Shown here piece after piece: positions 15,920 to 24,913 of a stretch of DNA of 64,000 bases. The number at the start of each line of letters is the position of its first letter. Within the stretch, counting starts at the first letter, position 1. Origin of the DNA: Faecalispora anaeroviscerum (lineage in GTDB: Bacteria; Bacillota; Clostridia; Oscillospirales; Acutalibacteraceae); assembly GCF_947568225.1 (NCBI RefSeq), contig NZ_CANOOQ010000001.1, positions 1,178,001-1,242,000 on the forward strand. The letters are read 5' to 3'. A program made the translations under genes and the position numbers. The notes beneath the pieces were generated by a model, which was not told the origin of the DNA, did not search any database, and was given only the letters and a program-made list of their open reading frames with translations.

Positions 15920-18900
15920 TTAAAGCGTTGTGTCGGCCAGCTCCAGCGGCAGATACAGCTCATAGGCCCCCGGCAGATGCTCCATGTGCTTTTCGGCGTT
16001 TGCGCAGCAGGCTTCAAAGCCCTCCGGAATGACGTCAGCAAACTCCTCCGGATAATTCTTGATCAGGATCGCCTTAATCCGCTCAAGAATGCCCAAAGAC
16101 ATGGGAGAAGCAAGCATTTGTGCGTGCCTTTCCGCCTCAGCCAGCAGGGATTTGGAGTCCTTAAAGTTTCCCTCTGCCGCATACAGCAACGCGCAATAAG
16201 ACTTGGTAATTCCGCGACCCACCAGAATGCTCGAAGCATCGTACAGCTTGTTTGCGGTGAAGAAACGGTCGGCTGCCTGCTCCTTCTTTCCCATCGCAAG
16301 CAACGCCCTCGCCTGATTGGAATAGAACGTAGGATTCTTGGGGTATTTGCGGTCACTGCAAATTTCAAGCGCACGGTCGTAGTATTCAAGCGAGCGTTCA
16401 AAATTCTGCTGCTTGCGCTCCACCTCTCCCAGATAATTATAGCAAGCCGCTAAATTCAAAACGTAGTTCTGAGCGTCCAAGGAGGCGGATTCGAACCGAT
16501 TGATGGCCTGATTCAACTGCTCTCGGCTTTCATCGTATCGGCCGCACATGAGCAGATACAGCCCCTGAAGGCGGCATTCAATTGCATAGTCGATCACAAG
16601 ACGGTTTTCTTTTGCAATTTCCATGCTCTTCTGAATATTTTCGCACATCAGCTCCGTATCCCCAACCTGAATCCCATAAAAAGTCAACTGGCGCAGGCAC
16701 GAAATATGAATCTGCGGGTGTACCTCCAAATATTCGGTATGGGTCAGGCTACGGTGAATCGCCTCCAGGCCTTTTTTGTATTGGCCCTGTGAAATACAGT
16801 ATTTTCCAATTACCAGATACAGCCACGTTTCTATTTCGGCAAAATCCAGAACGTTCGGCTGATAGTTATACAGACGGATCAGCTCCGTGGTCAGCTCGTC
16901 AAAATATTTGGTCAGCTGCTTCGGCGCTTTCAGGGCTGAATCCTTCTGCAGCTGCAGAATCGGGTACAGCTCATAATTAAAGCGGGAGTAATCGGAAAGA
17001 CTCAGGATTTTATATTGCAGCACCTTCGGGTCATTGCCGGCCTGTGCGTAATGATAAATCACGCGCTGATACCAGCTGTTGTTACGGATCAGCTCCGATG
17101 CCTGCTCGTAATAATTGGCAACACGGGCGTGCAGCAGCCTGCGCTTGGAGGGCGAAAGCTGCGAATGGACGAAATCCTGCATTTTCGCATGGCGGAACTG
17201 GAAGCGAATCTGCCCGTCAGACACTTTCTCGCGAATCAGGCTGCGCTGTTTGAGGTCGTCCGTCAATTCTATGATCTCCAGCGTGTTGCGATTGAAGATA
17301 TATTCGACGATGTCGAGCGTGATGGATTCGGGGCAGACCGAAATGGTGTCGAGCAGCTGCCGCGAATCGGTGGAAAGCTCCTCCAGCCGGGCGAGCAGAA
17401 TGTCCTGCGGGTTCGACGGCATATGCCCGGACGCACTCGAATCCTGAGTCAGGTAGCTCATGAGCAGGTCAAGGAAAAAGCCGTTGCCCTCTGAGTCCTG
17501 ATAAATATGGCGGATGATCTGATCGTTCAGCGCGTCCGGCCCCAGGCGGTCGGCGATAATATCCTTAACCACCTGCTCGCTGAAGGGCTCGAGCAAAAGC
17601 TGGGTGGCGAACTTTTCGCGCAGCAGTGCGTTGATCTGCTTTTGCAACGGCGGCGGCTGCACATCCAGACAGGTGCAGATGCACATAATATTGGGATTGC
17701 GCTCCCGGATAATCAGCGAGAGCAGCTCCAGACTGAGGTTATCCATAAACTGAATATTGTCGAAAAACAGGATGATGGGCGTTTCCTCCCCCACGAGAGA
17801 AAACAGCTTGAGCACACTGTTGCGGGTGGTGCGGTAGTTGTAGGAAATCATGATATCCTCCGGAACCTGCACCGAAAGAGGGCGGTCACCGAACAGCGGG
17901 AACAATGTGTTGATGTGGTTCATGTAGTTTGCAGGAACCGTGATATTTTGGCTGCGGATGTGTTGCTCCAACTGCAACATAATGGTGTTCCAGGGCTGGA
18001 GGATAAACTCCCGCTCCTCCTGAAAGCAGATGGTTTTCAGCACGATGCAGGAATCCTCGCCGATGCTGTCGAAAAAATGATTAATGAGGTACGTTTTCCC
18101 GACCCCATTATCACCCAGAACAAAAATGGCCGTTGGGGTACCGAGCAAAAAGGAGCGGTACGATTTCATTAAGTATTGCATTTCCTCCTTGCGGCCGATC
18201 ACGTGTACCATCGGCTGCTCGGGCTCCTCGGTGCTCGATTCTGTCCACGCACTGAGCAGCTCGCGGTGCAATTGAGCCAGCTCGGCGCATGGTGCGATGC
18301 GAAGCTCAGTGTTGAGCAGCTTGCTGATGTTTTGATACACCTTAATTCCCTTATAATACAGGCCGTTTCTCTGGTAGCATTCCATCATCAGTTGGTAGAC
18401 ACGCTCGTCCAGCGGATCTTTCTTTACGTATTTGGCAAACAGCGATTCCGTTTCAGGAACATCCTTTCCCACGGTGTGGATCATGCTGTCGTACAGCTGG
18501 CGCAGATAATATTCCTTGAGCTCTGTTCGCTCCATATCCAGCCAGTTTTCAAACACATCCGCGTTTTTTAGGCTGAAGCCCTGCATCAGCTCACCGTCAC
18601 ACAGAGAAAAATCATGATTCTTCATGAAGTTATCGTAGTCGATATCGTAACTAAGCTCTGGGTTTAGCGTGAGCAGATGTTTTTTCGGTGATACAATCAA
18701 TTCCAGATCAAACGTCTTTTTAATGGTATAAAGCGTATGGCGCAGATTCTTTTTGGCTACCTGAGAATCGTCGGAATCCCACAGCAGGTTCGCCGCCTGT
18801 TCTCTTGAAATTGTCTTTTTCAGGGCCAGGCAATACAGCAGCGCTTCTGCCTTTTTAAACGGAAGCAAAACCTGCTGCCCGTCTAACAAAACTCTTGGAG

Positions 18901-18931
18901 TCTGCAAAAGCTCAAAAGAAATAGTCGGCAT
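15920..18931 (-). CDS. SARP/BTAD-type regulator with ATPase and TPR domains
   Basis: Large transcription regulator of 1003 residues. Residues about 1-95 form an OmpR-like winged helix, about 100-230 a BTAD helical domain, about 245-540 an NTPase with Walker A GDNGVGKT (273-280) and the hydrophobic-acidic stretch PIILFFDN, and about 650-1000 are TPR-like helical repeats. This layout is that of AfsR/SARP regulators. I start at ATG 18931, eight bases after AGAGGG; the frame is open ten codons further. It is divergent from hutU-hutI with 196 bases between starts, which makes it the best local candidate to control the hut genes. The signal it senses is unknown. Such multidomain SARPs are common in Actinobacteria but less so beside hut genes in Clostridia. 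Confidence 0.85.
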   Translation of the reverse strand: MPTISFELLQTPRVLLDGQQVLLPFKKAEALLYCLALKKTISREQAANLLWDSDDSQVAKKNLRHTLYTIKKTFDLELIVSPKKHLLTLNPELSYDIDYDNFMKNHDFSLCDGELMQGFSLKNADVFENWLDMERTELKEYYLRQLYDSMIHTVGKDVPETESLFAKYVKKDPLDERVYQLMMECYQRNGLYYKGIKVYQNISKLLNTELRIAPCAELAQLHRELLSAWTESSTEEPEQPMVHVIGRKEEMQYLMKSYRSFLLGTPTAIFVLGDNGVGKTYLINHFFDSIGEDSCIVLKTICFQEEREFILQPWNTIMLQLEQHIRSQNITVPANYMNHINTLFPLFGDRPLSVQVPEDIMISYNYRTTRNSVLKLFSLVGEETPIILFFDNIQFMDNLSLELLSLIIRERNPNIMCICTCLDVQPPPLQKQINALLREKFATQLLLEPFSEQVVKDIIADRLGPDALNDQIIRHIYQDSEGNGFFLDLLMSYLTQDSSASGHMPSNPQDILLARLEELSTDSRQLLDTISVCPESITLDIVEYIFNRNTLEIIELTDDLKQRSLIREKVSDGQIRFQFRHAKMQDFVHSQLSPSKRRLLHARVANYYEQASELIRNNSWYQRVIYHYAQAGNDPKVLQYKILSLSDYSRFNYELYPILQLQKDSALKAPKQLTKYFDELTTELIRLYNYQPNVLDFAEIETWLYLVIGKYCISQGQYKKGLEAIHRSLTHTEYLEVHPQIHISCLRQLTFYGIQVGDTELMCENIQKSMEIAKENRLVIDYAIECRLQGLYLLMCGRYDESREQLNQAINRFESASLDAQNYVLNLAACYNYLGEVERKQQNFERSLEYYDRALEICSDRKYPKNPTFYSNQARALLAMGKKEQAADRFFTANKLYDASSILVGRGITKSYCALLYAAEGNFKDSKSLLAEAERHAQMLASPMSLGILERIKAILIKNYPEEFADVIPEGFEACCANAEKHMEHLPGAYELYLPLELADTTL

Positions 18932-19127
18932 AAATGAAACCCTCTTTCTCATATTCAACAAAAAAACAGGACAAATCGGCTATAATTTATCATTTGTCTT
19001 TTATTATACACTATCTTTTTTCAAAAAGCATCTATGAATTCATTTTTTTTTTAATTGTACTGCTATATTATAGACGTTATTTAGACAGAGCTGTGCTACT
19101 ATGTATTTGCAAAGGAGGTTCTACCAC
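18932..19127. promoter_or_regulatory. Divergent control region, regulator - hutU
   Basis: GACAAAT (18970-18976) and ATTTGTC (18992-18998) form an inverted repeat just upstream of the regulator start and could be its operator. Before hutU there is an extended -10, TGC-TATATT (19061-19069), with only a T-run where the -35 should be. This suits an activator-dependent promoter. Confidence 0.45.
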
Positions 19128-21149
19128 ATGAACAATTTTGAGATCGGTAATGCTATGACAATTAAACTTGACCCCGTTCTGCCGGAATATCCCACCTTCA
19201 AAGAGGGGGTTCGCCGCGCACCGAAGCGTGAATTGACCTTGAACGAAAGAGAGATCAAACTCGCTCTGAAAAACGCGCTGCGTTATGTTCCTGAAGAGCT
19301 TCACGAGCAGCTTGCTCCGGAATTTTTGGAGGAGCTGATGACACGGGGCCGTATCTACGGCTATCGCTTTATGCCGAAGGATCGCATCTACGGCAAGCCC
19401 ATCGACGAGTACAAGGGCAACTGCACGGAAGGTAAAGCGTTCCAGGTCATGATCGACAACAATCTGGATCACGCCGTCTCCCTGTACCCCTACGAGCTGG
19501 TCACTTACGGCGAGACCGGCCAGGTCTGCCAGAACTGGATGCAGTATCAGTTAATTAAAAAATATTTGGAAGCGCTGACTGACGAACAGACGCTTGTCAT
19601 GATGTCTGGCCACCCGATGGGCCTGTTTAAGTCCCATAAGACCAGCCCCCGCGTAGTGATCACCAACGGCCTGATGGTCGGCATGTTTGATAATCCCCAC
19701 GACTGGGCAAAGACCACCGCAATGGGCTGTTCCAGCTATGGCCAGATGACCGCTGGCGGCTGGATGTACATTGGTCCGCAGGGCATTGTTCACGGCACCT
19801 TCAACACACTGCTGAACGCAGGCCGCAAGGTTCTGGGCATTCCGCAGGACGGCGATCTGCGCGGACACCTGTTTGTCACCTCCGGCCTCGGCGGCATGAG
19901 CGGCGCGCAGCCGAAGGCGGTTGAAATCGCCGGCGGCGTTGGCATTATTGCTGAAGTGGACGCTTCCCGTATTGAAACCCGCCACAGCCAGGGCTGGGTC
20001 GGCAAGGTAGCCGAAACCATTGAGGATGCTTTTACCTGGGCTAAAGAGGCCATGGAAAAGAAAGAAGTTCTTTCCATCGCTTATCACGGCAATATTGTGG
20101 ATTTGCTCCAGTACGCCGTGGATCACAACATTCGCATCGACCTGCTCTCCGACCAGACCTCCTGCCATGTGCCGTACGACGGCGGCTACTGCCCGCAGGG
20201 AATGAGCTTTGATGAGCGCACCGAAATGTTGGCCAATGATAAGGATACCTTCTGCAAGAAGGTTGACGAGTCCCTCATCAAGCACTTCCACCTGGTTAAA
20301 ACGCTGGTGGAGCGCGGCACTTACTTCTTTGATTACGGCAACGCCTTTATGAAGGCCGTATTTGATGCCGGCGCGAAAGATATTGCCAAAAACGGCGAGG
20401 ACACCAGCGAAGGCTTTATCTTCCCCTCTTACGTGGAAGACATCATGGGCCCGATGCTGTTCGACTATGGTTATGGCCCGTTCCGCTGGTGCTGCCTGTC
20501 CGGCAAACCGGAGGATCTGCGCAAGACCGACCACGCAGCCATGTCTGTGATCGACCCCAACCGCCGCGGCGCAGACCGTGACAACTATATCTGGATCCGC
20601 GACGCGGAAGAGCATAAGCTGGTTGTTGGTACCCAGTGCCGTATTCTGTACCAGGATGCGCTCGGCCGCCGCGACATTGCTCTGAAGTTTAACGAGATGG
20701 TTCGAAACGGTGAAATCGGCCCCGTTATGCTCGGCCGCGACCACCACGACACCGGCGGAACCGATTCTCCCTTCCGTGAGACCTCGAACATCTATGACGG
20801 CAGCAACGTGACCGCCGACATGGCGATTCAGTGCTACGCGGGCAACGCGGGCCGCGGCATGAGCCTGGTGGCTCTGCACAACGGCGGCGGTGTCGGCATC
20901 AGCAAGTCCATCAACGGCGGCTTCGGCATGGTACTCGACGGCAGCAAGCGCGTAGACGACATTCTGATGGCTTCGATCCCGTGGGATACCATGATCGGTG
21001 TAGCCAGAAGAAGCTGGGCTCGCTGCGAGCATTCCATCGAGACCGTTGCGGAATACAACCAGACCCGCGAGGGCCAGGATGCAATCACCATGCCCTATAT
21101 TGCCTCTGATGATCTGATCAACAAAACCTACGAGAAAATCGTGAAATAA
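19128..21149 (+). CDS. hutU: Urocanate hydratase
   Basis: HutU adds water to urocanate to give imidazolone propionate, with NAD+ acting as an electrophile. The protein is 673 residues, the long form also seen in animals, against about 555 in enteric bacteria. Visible signatures are the dinucleotide-binding GLGGMSGAQPKA, the active-site DQTSCHVPYDGGYCPQG, MMSGHPMGLF and the C-terminal HNGGGVGISKS. ATG 19128 lies eight bases after AAGGAGG. hutI follows after 19 bases, so the two form an operon. hutH is 10 kb away in two copies, with thiamine genes and racemases between. A long open frame on the opposite strand (19551-21410) is only a by-product of codon use. Confidence 0.97.
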   Translation: MNNFEIGNAMTIKLDPVLPEYPTFKEGVRRAPKRELTLNEREIKLALKNALRYVPEELHEQLAPEFLEELMTRGRIYGYRFMPKDRIYGKPIDEYKGNCTEGKAFQVMIDNNLDHAVSLYPYELVTYGETGQVCQNWMQYQLIKKYLEALTDEQTLVMMSGHPMGLFKSHKTSPRVVITNGLMVGMFDNPHDWAKTTAMGCSSYGQMTAGGWMYIGPQGIVHGTFNTLLNAGRKVLGIPQDGDLRGHLFVTSGLGGMSGAQPKAVEIAGGVGIIAEVDASRIETRHSQGWVGKVAETIEDAFTWAKEAMEKKEVLSIAYHGNIVDLLQYAVDHNIRIDLLSDQTSCHVPYDGGYCPQGMSFDERTEMLANDKDTFCKKVDESLIKHFHLVKTLVERGTYFFDYGNAFMKAVFDAGAKDIAKNGEDTSEGFIFPSYVEDIMGPMLFDYGYGPFRWCCLSGKPEDLRKTDHAAMSVIDPNRRGADRDNYIWIRDAEEHKLVVGTQCRILYQDALGRRDIALKFNEMVRNGEIGPVMLGRDHHDTGGTDSPFRETSNIYDGSNVTADMAIQCYAGNAGRGMSLVALHNGGGVGISKSINGGFGMVLDGSKRVDDILMASIPWDTMIGVARRSWARCEHSIETVAEYNQTREGQDAITMPYIASDDLINKTYEKIVK

Positions 21150-21168
21150 GAAACCGGAGGAACCGATC

Positions 21169-22416
21169 ATGAGCAAAAAACTGATCTGCCATGCCGCAGA
21201 GCTAGTCACCTGCGCCGGAAAAGGGCCGAAACACGGAAAAGACATGTCCGACATCGGAATGATCAAGGACGGCGCGGTTCTGATCGACGGTGACAAGATT
21301 GTTGCCGTTGGCACTACCGAGCAGCTCAGGCAGCAATGCAGCGGAATTGCCTGCGAGATCATTGACGCGACAGGCAAAACGGTTTTGCCAGGATTTGTAG
21401 ATTCCCACACGCACTTTGTTTTCGGCGGTTACCGCGCAGACGAATTCTCTTGGCGCCTGCACGGCGACAGCTATATGTCCATTATGGAACGCGGCGGCGG
21501 AATTAATGCGACTGTTTCGAAAACTCGCGCGGCTACGCTGGAAGAACTGGTAGAGGTTGGCCGTGACCGGCTAGACCGCATGCTGGAATTCGGCGTGACC
21601 ACCGTGGAAGGAAAAAGCGGCTACGGGCTGGATAAGGAAACTGAATTAAAACAGCTGCGCGCCATGAAAGAGCTGAACCGCACACACTGCGTGGACGTTG
21701 TCTCCACATTTATGGGTCCGCATAGTGTTCTGCCAGAGTACAAGGGTCGTGAGCGTGATTTCATCGATTTTCTGCTCCATGAAGTTATGCCTGTGGTAAA
21801 GGAAGAAAACCTTGCTGAATTCGCGGATATCTTTACGGAAAAGAATGTGTTTTCCATTGAGGATTCTCGCCACTATATGACAGAGGCAAAGAAAATGGGC
21901 TTTAAGCTCAAGATTCATGCCGATGAAATTGTTCAGCTGGGCGGCGCGGAGCTGGCGGCTGAAATGGGCGCAATTTCCGCCGAGCATCTTCTGCAAAGCT
22001 CTGACAAAGGGATTGCAGCCATGGCCAAGGCCGGTGTTATCTGCAATGTTCTGCCCTGCACGGCATTCTGCCTGAAGGAGCCATACGCAAAAGCCCGCAA
22101 AATGATCGACGAAGGCGCGGCGGTTGCCCTTGGCAGCGACCTGAATCCCGGCAGTTGCTTTACCAACTCCATTCCCCTGATGATTGCACTCGCCTGCATC
22201 TACATGGGTCTGTCGATTGAAGAGGCCATCACTGCTCTTACCATCAACGGCGCAGCCGCGGTGGACAAAGCAGACCGAATCGGCAGCATCGAGCCCGGCA
22301 AGCAGGCGGATATTATTCTTTTGAAATACCCTTCGATTCATTTCCTGCCTTACCATACTGCTATTAACCAGGTCGAAACCGTTATGAAAAACGGTGAGAT
22401 CGTTCACAAACGGTAA
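21169..22416 (+). CDS. hutI: Imidazolonepropionase
   Basis: HutI opens the ring of imidazolone propionate to give N-formimino-L-glutamate, using a single bound metal. It has 415 residues, normal for the family. Amidohydrolase features are clear: the metal pair in GFVDSHTHFVFGG, KSGYGLD, KIHADEI with the metal His, SAEHL, and the catalytic Asp in ALGSDLNPGS. ATG 21169 follows CCGGAGGAACC. It is the second gene of hutUI and ends in a strong terminator 24 bases after the stop. The product must be finished by a HutG- or HutF-type enzyme; a HutG-family gene lies convergently at 23099-24052. Confidence 0.97.
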   Translation: MSKKLICHAAELVTCAGKGPKHGKDMSDIGMIKDGAVLIDGDKIVAVGTTEQLRQQCSGIACEIIDATGKTVLPGFVDSHTHFVFGGYRADEFSWRLHGDSYMSIMERGGGINATVSKTRAATLEELVEVGRDRLDRMLEFGVTTVEGKSGYGLDKETELKQLRAMKELNRTHCVDVVSTFMGPHSVLPEYKGRERDFIDFLLHEVMPVVKEENLAEFADIFTEKNVFSIEDSRHYMTEAKKMGFKLKIHADEIVQLGGAELAAEMGAISAEHLLQSSDKGIAAMAKAGVICNVLPCTAFCLKEPYAKARKMIDEGAAVALGSDLNPGSCFTNSIPLMIALACIYMGLSIEEAITALTINGAAAVDKADRIGSIEPGKQADIILLKYPSIHFLPYHTAINQVETVMKNGEIVHKR

Positions 22417-22439
22417 ACCCTCTCCTTTAAGGTGAAAAA

Positions 22440-22485
22440 TTCGGCGGAGTGACACTCTGCCTGCCGCTCCGCCGAACTTTTTCTC
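22440..22485 (+). terminator. Terminator after hutUI
   Basis: TTCGGCGGAG (22440-22449) pairs with CTCCGCCGAA (22467-22476), followed by CTTTTTCTCTTTT. Confidence 0.92.
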
Positions 22486-22846
22486 TCTTTTACCGCTCCC
22501 CCGAATATGGGAGAGCCGGCTAAGTGACGCCGCGAATTTGGCGCGGCAGTTCTACGATGCCACCCATTCATTTGCTAATACGTTCTTGCACACTTTAGGT
22601 GCTGGACTTCTGCCTTGGAGCAACATTTTCCCGGGATTTTTGGCGGCCGGAATACCTGCCAAAGAGTCGGAACAATGTTGCTCCTCCTCTTTTTATCCTT
22701 ATCCATATTGTTGTCTGTTCAGCGACAAAACTTCTCATTCTTCCCTACCGTGCATTGATGCCGGTTGTAAACCCTGTTACCGGACGACCCATTGTGAACT
22801 GGTACGGCATTGACACTTGAATGAGAAAGCTACAAGGTGTAGGTGT

Positions 22847-22875
22847 AACCCACTGGCATAGCCGGTGGGTTTTTA
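22847..22875 (+). terminator. Hairpin with T tail in the hutI-hutG gap
   Basis: AACCCACTGG (22847-22856) pairs with CCGGTGGGTT (22862-22871) with one G-T pair, followed by TTTT. It has no recognised gene before it, so it may end a small RNA. Confidence 0.7.
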
Positions 22876-22995
22876 TTGATAGCTTTAGCGTAAATAAGAA
22901 CCGGTCTTGCCGGTGAGGAATAAAACGCTTTCGCTTTCAGCGCAGAACGAAGCAATTGATAATAATTATTTTGTTCGGAGTGGAAATCCAGCACG

Positions 22996-23034
22996 AAAAA
23001 AGGCAGCCCTGCTGGTCGGCAGGCTGCCCTTTTT
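22996..23034 (-). terminator. Terminator after HutG/agmatinase-family gene
   Basis: GGCAGC (23002-23007) pairs with GCTGCC (23023-23028), with an inner CTGC/GCAG stem. On the minus strand it ends in TTTTTT, about 70 bases beyond the stop codon. Confidence 0.85.
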
Positions 23035-23098
23035 CGTTGAGTTATTTTATGGTAATGATAAAAAGGAGGTGTAAGCAAATTTATTGCCAAATGGCAAG

Positions 23099-24052
23099 TT
23101 AGGAATTGTGGCGCTGTGCCTTAATCTGGTCTTCAATTTGACCCATGGTGTGCAGCATCATGAGAGCGCCAAGGCGTACTGTAATTCCGGAAGGGTCAAA
23201 TGAAGGAGCGATTTCTACCAAATCTGCCGCGACGATACGGCCCATTTTGGCCACCCCGGAAATGATGTCACACACCTGGTCAAACAGTAGGCCGCCGGGA
23301 TACGGCGACGCCACCCCGGGCGCTATCGACATATCGAAACCATCAATGTCAACGGTAATATAATAATTTTTCGCCTTGGGAACTCTGGCCAGCACGCCTT
23401 CCACGCCCATGTCGTGCGCTTCGCGCGAGGAAATTAAAATGCTGCCATACGCCTTGGCGTCATCAAAATCAGTTTTCTTGCTGCTGCCAATCCCGCGCAG
23501 ACCAATCTGAATCATGGGGCCAATGTGATCCATCTCAGACAAACGGCGCATGGGGCTGCCGTTGCCGTAACGAAGCGGACCTACATGGTCGTTCCAGTCA
23601 AGGTGCGCATCAAACTGAACAACACAAATCTCTTCTCCTATTTCTTCCAGTGCCTTGCCTACCGGCGCACTGATCGAATGGTCACCGCCGAGTACGATCG
23701 GCACTGCACCGCGTCTTAGAATTCCTCGCACACCGTCTGCAATTGCGTCGAAAGTGCGTTTTGGTTCTGCCTGAAGAATATCCGCGTCGCCGCAATCTAC
23801 AATCTTCAAGGGAGCGGCCAGCCGCTGGCAGTCATTTTCAAAATCGTAATACCCTACGTCACCGCGGCTATACTGAGTAGAAGCTTCTCGAATACGGCGG
23901 GGTCCCAAACGAGCTCCGCTCATATATCCTACCGCAAAGTCAACAGGCGCACCCATCACCGCGATATCGGCGTCCAGTTGCTCCAGATCAGTACAGATGG
24001 GGTATTTTCCAAACGAGCATATACCGGTAATGGGAAGATTTAAGCGCTCCAT
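23099..24052 (-). CDS. Ureohydrolase family: probable formimidoylglutamase (HutG), agmatinase possible
   Basis: Manganese ureohydrolase of 317 residues. The metal ligands are visible in GGDHSI, QFDAHLDW and VDIDGFD. I start at ATG 24052 (MERLNLPI), seven bases after AGGAGG, rather than 14 codons upstream. The family includes arginase, agmatinase and formimidoylglutamase; the last hydrolyses N-formimino-glutamate to glutamate and formamide. That is the step missing after HutI, and the gene sits convergent to hutUI, so HutG is the likeliest role. No ftcD or other alternative for that step is in the window. An Lrp-type regulator starts 201 bases away on the other strand. Agmatinase or a guanidino-acid hydrolase cannot be excluded by motif alone. 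Confidence 0.75.
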   Translation of the reverse strand: MERLNLPITGICSFGKYPICTDLEQLDADIAVMGAPVDFAVGYMSGARLGPRRIREASTQYSRGDVGYYDFENDCQRLAAPLKIVDCGDADILQAEPKRTFDAIADGVRGILRRGAVPIVLGGDHSISAPVGKALEEIGEEICVVQFDAHLDWNDHVGPLRYGNGSPMRRLSEMDHIGPMIQIGLRGIGSSKKTDFDDAKAYGSILISSREAHDMGVEGVLARVPKAKNYYITVDIDGFDMSIAPGVASPYPGGLLFDQVCDIISGVAKMGRIVAADLVEIAPSFDPSGITVRLGALMMLHTMGQIEDQIKAQRHNS

Positions 24053-24253
24053 GAGAATTCCTCCTGTTAAACTTTTAAATAAATTGTTTTTCAAAGCTCT
24101 TTGTGAACCTCTCTGAATGTGTATTTATTATAGCATCTGGCCCGGGAATCTGTACAGCGAACTTGTTTTGTGGTATAATCCATTTGCTTTATATTGTTCG
24201 GTAAAGCGCGTCCTGTACTTTACAAAATGTTTCGCGCGAAAAGGAGCCGCCCA

Positions 24254-24685
24254 ATGGACCAGACGGATATCAGAATCATGAATATTTTGCAGCAGGACTG
24301 CAAGACTCCGATGCGTGAAATCGGACGCCAGGTCGGCCTGACCGCGCCTGCCGTTTCAGAGCGAATTGCCCAGCTGCGCGATTGTGGAGCAATTCAGGCC
24401 TTTCGAGCCAAGTTAGATTTTGCGGCAGCCGGCAAAAAGCTGGCGGCCTATATTATGATCAACGTACCGCCCGATACTTATGCGCGCTTTTGTAGCTTTG
24501 CGAAAGAGAACCCGGCCATTACAGAACACCACCATATCATCGGGCCATATAACGCTCTGCTGAAAATTCATGTTGCCGACTCTGAGGAGCTGGAGCGTCA
24601 GCTCTCTGAAATCCGAGCCTTCGGCATGTCGCAGACCGCAGTGGTTCTAAAAACCTATTTTGATCAGAAACCGCTGCCCGAATAA
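24254..24685 (+). CDS. Lrp/AsnC family transcriptional regulator
   Basis: Regulator of 143 residues with an N-terminal winged helix (about 1-60, including DILRIMN-type start and GRQVGLTAPAVSERIAQL recognition helix) and a C-terminal RAM ligand domain. I start at ATG 24254 (MDQTDIRI), nine bases after AAGGAG; the frame is open 20 codons further upstream but without support. It is divergent from the HutG/agmatinase-family gene, so it probably controls that gene and itself in response to an amino acid. The ligand is unknown. Confidence 0.9.
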   Translation: MDQTDIRIMNILQQDCKTPMREIGRQVGLTAPAVSERIAQLRDCGAIQAFRAKLDFAAAGKKLAAYIMINVPPDTYARFCSFAKENPAITEHHHIIGPYNALLKIHVADSEELERQLSEIRAFGMSQTAVVLKTYFDQKPLPE

Positions 24686-24694
24686 CAGAAACAA

Positions 24695-24778
24695 CCACCG
24701 GATACGTAAGCGCTAAGTTTTCAGCAGACAGAAAGATCTCTGTTTACTGAGAGGTTAGCGTTTTCATATATCCGGTGG
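24695..24778. repeat. 84-base interrupted palindrome
   Basis: CCACCGGATA (24695-24704) pairs with TATCCGGTGG (24769-24778). Inside are CGCTAA/TTAGCG (24711-24716, 24755-24760), TCAG/CTGA and ACAGA/TCTGT, all stacked on one axis. It lies ten bases after the Lrp stop and has no good T run, so it is more than a simple terminator. It could be a small transposon-like repeat or an RNA. Confidence 0.65.
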
Positions 24779-24913
24779 CATTCTTGTAGCTTTAAAACGT
24801 CTCAGTTTGACGGTATGTTGCGTATCAAGGAATTTAAAAAAAGCCACGGAACGTACTTGGCTCCATGGCTCTGGGTATACGAGGGGGGCACTTTAGCAAA
24901 CAACGAGTCCCGA

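Larger units (their letters stand above)
22486..23095. other. Gene-poor structured region between hutI and hutG candidate
   Basis: This 610-base stretch has no credible gene but several strong secondary structures. GGAGCAACATT (22617-22627) pairs perfectly with AATGTTGCTCC (22674-22684) and encloses TTTGGC/GCCAAA (22639-22644, 22658-22663). A nested structure at 22825-22886 has AAAGCTA/TAGCTTT arms around a terminator-like hairpin. ACCGG/CCGGT with AGCGT/ACGCT arms lies at about 22885-22930. A terminator for the minus-strand gene is at 22996-23034. It could hold a small RNA or the remnant of a mobile element. Confidence 0.6.

Noticed and set aside
19551..21410. A 619-codon open frame on the minus strand opposite hutU
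   Set aside because: It is fully antisense to a well-conserved enzyme gene, has no ribosome binding site or family motifs, and its openness follows from hutU codon use.
22538..22813. Short open frames in the hutI-hutG gap
   Set aside because: They cross strong hairpins, lack ribosome binding sites and have no recognisable protein features.
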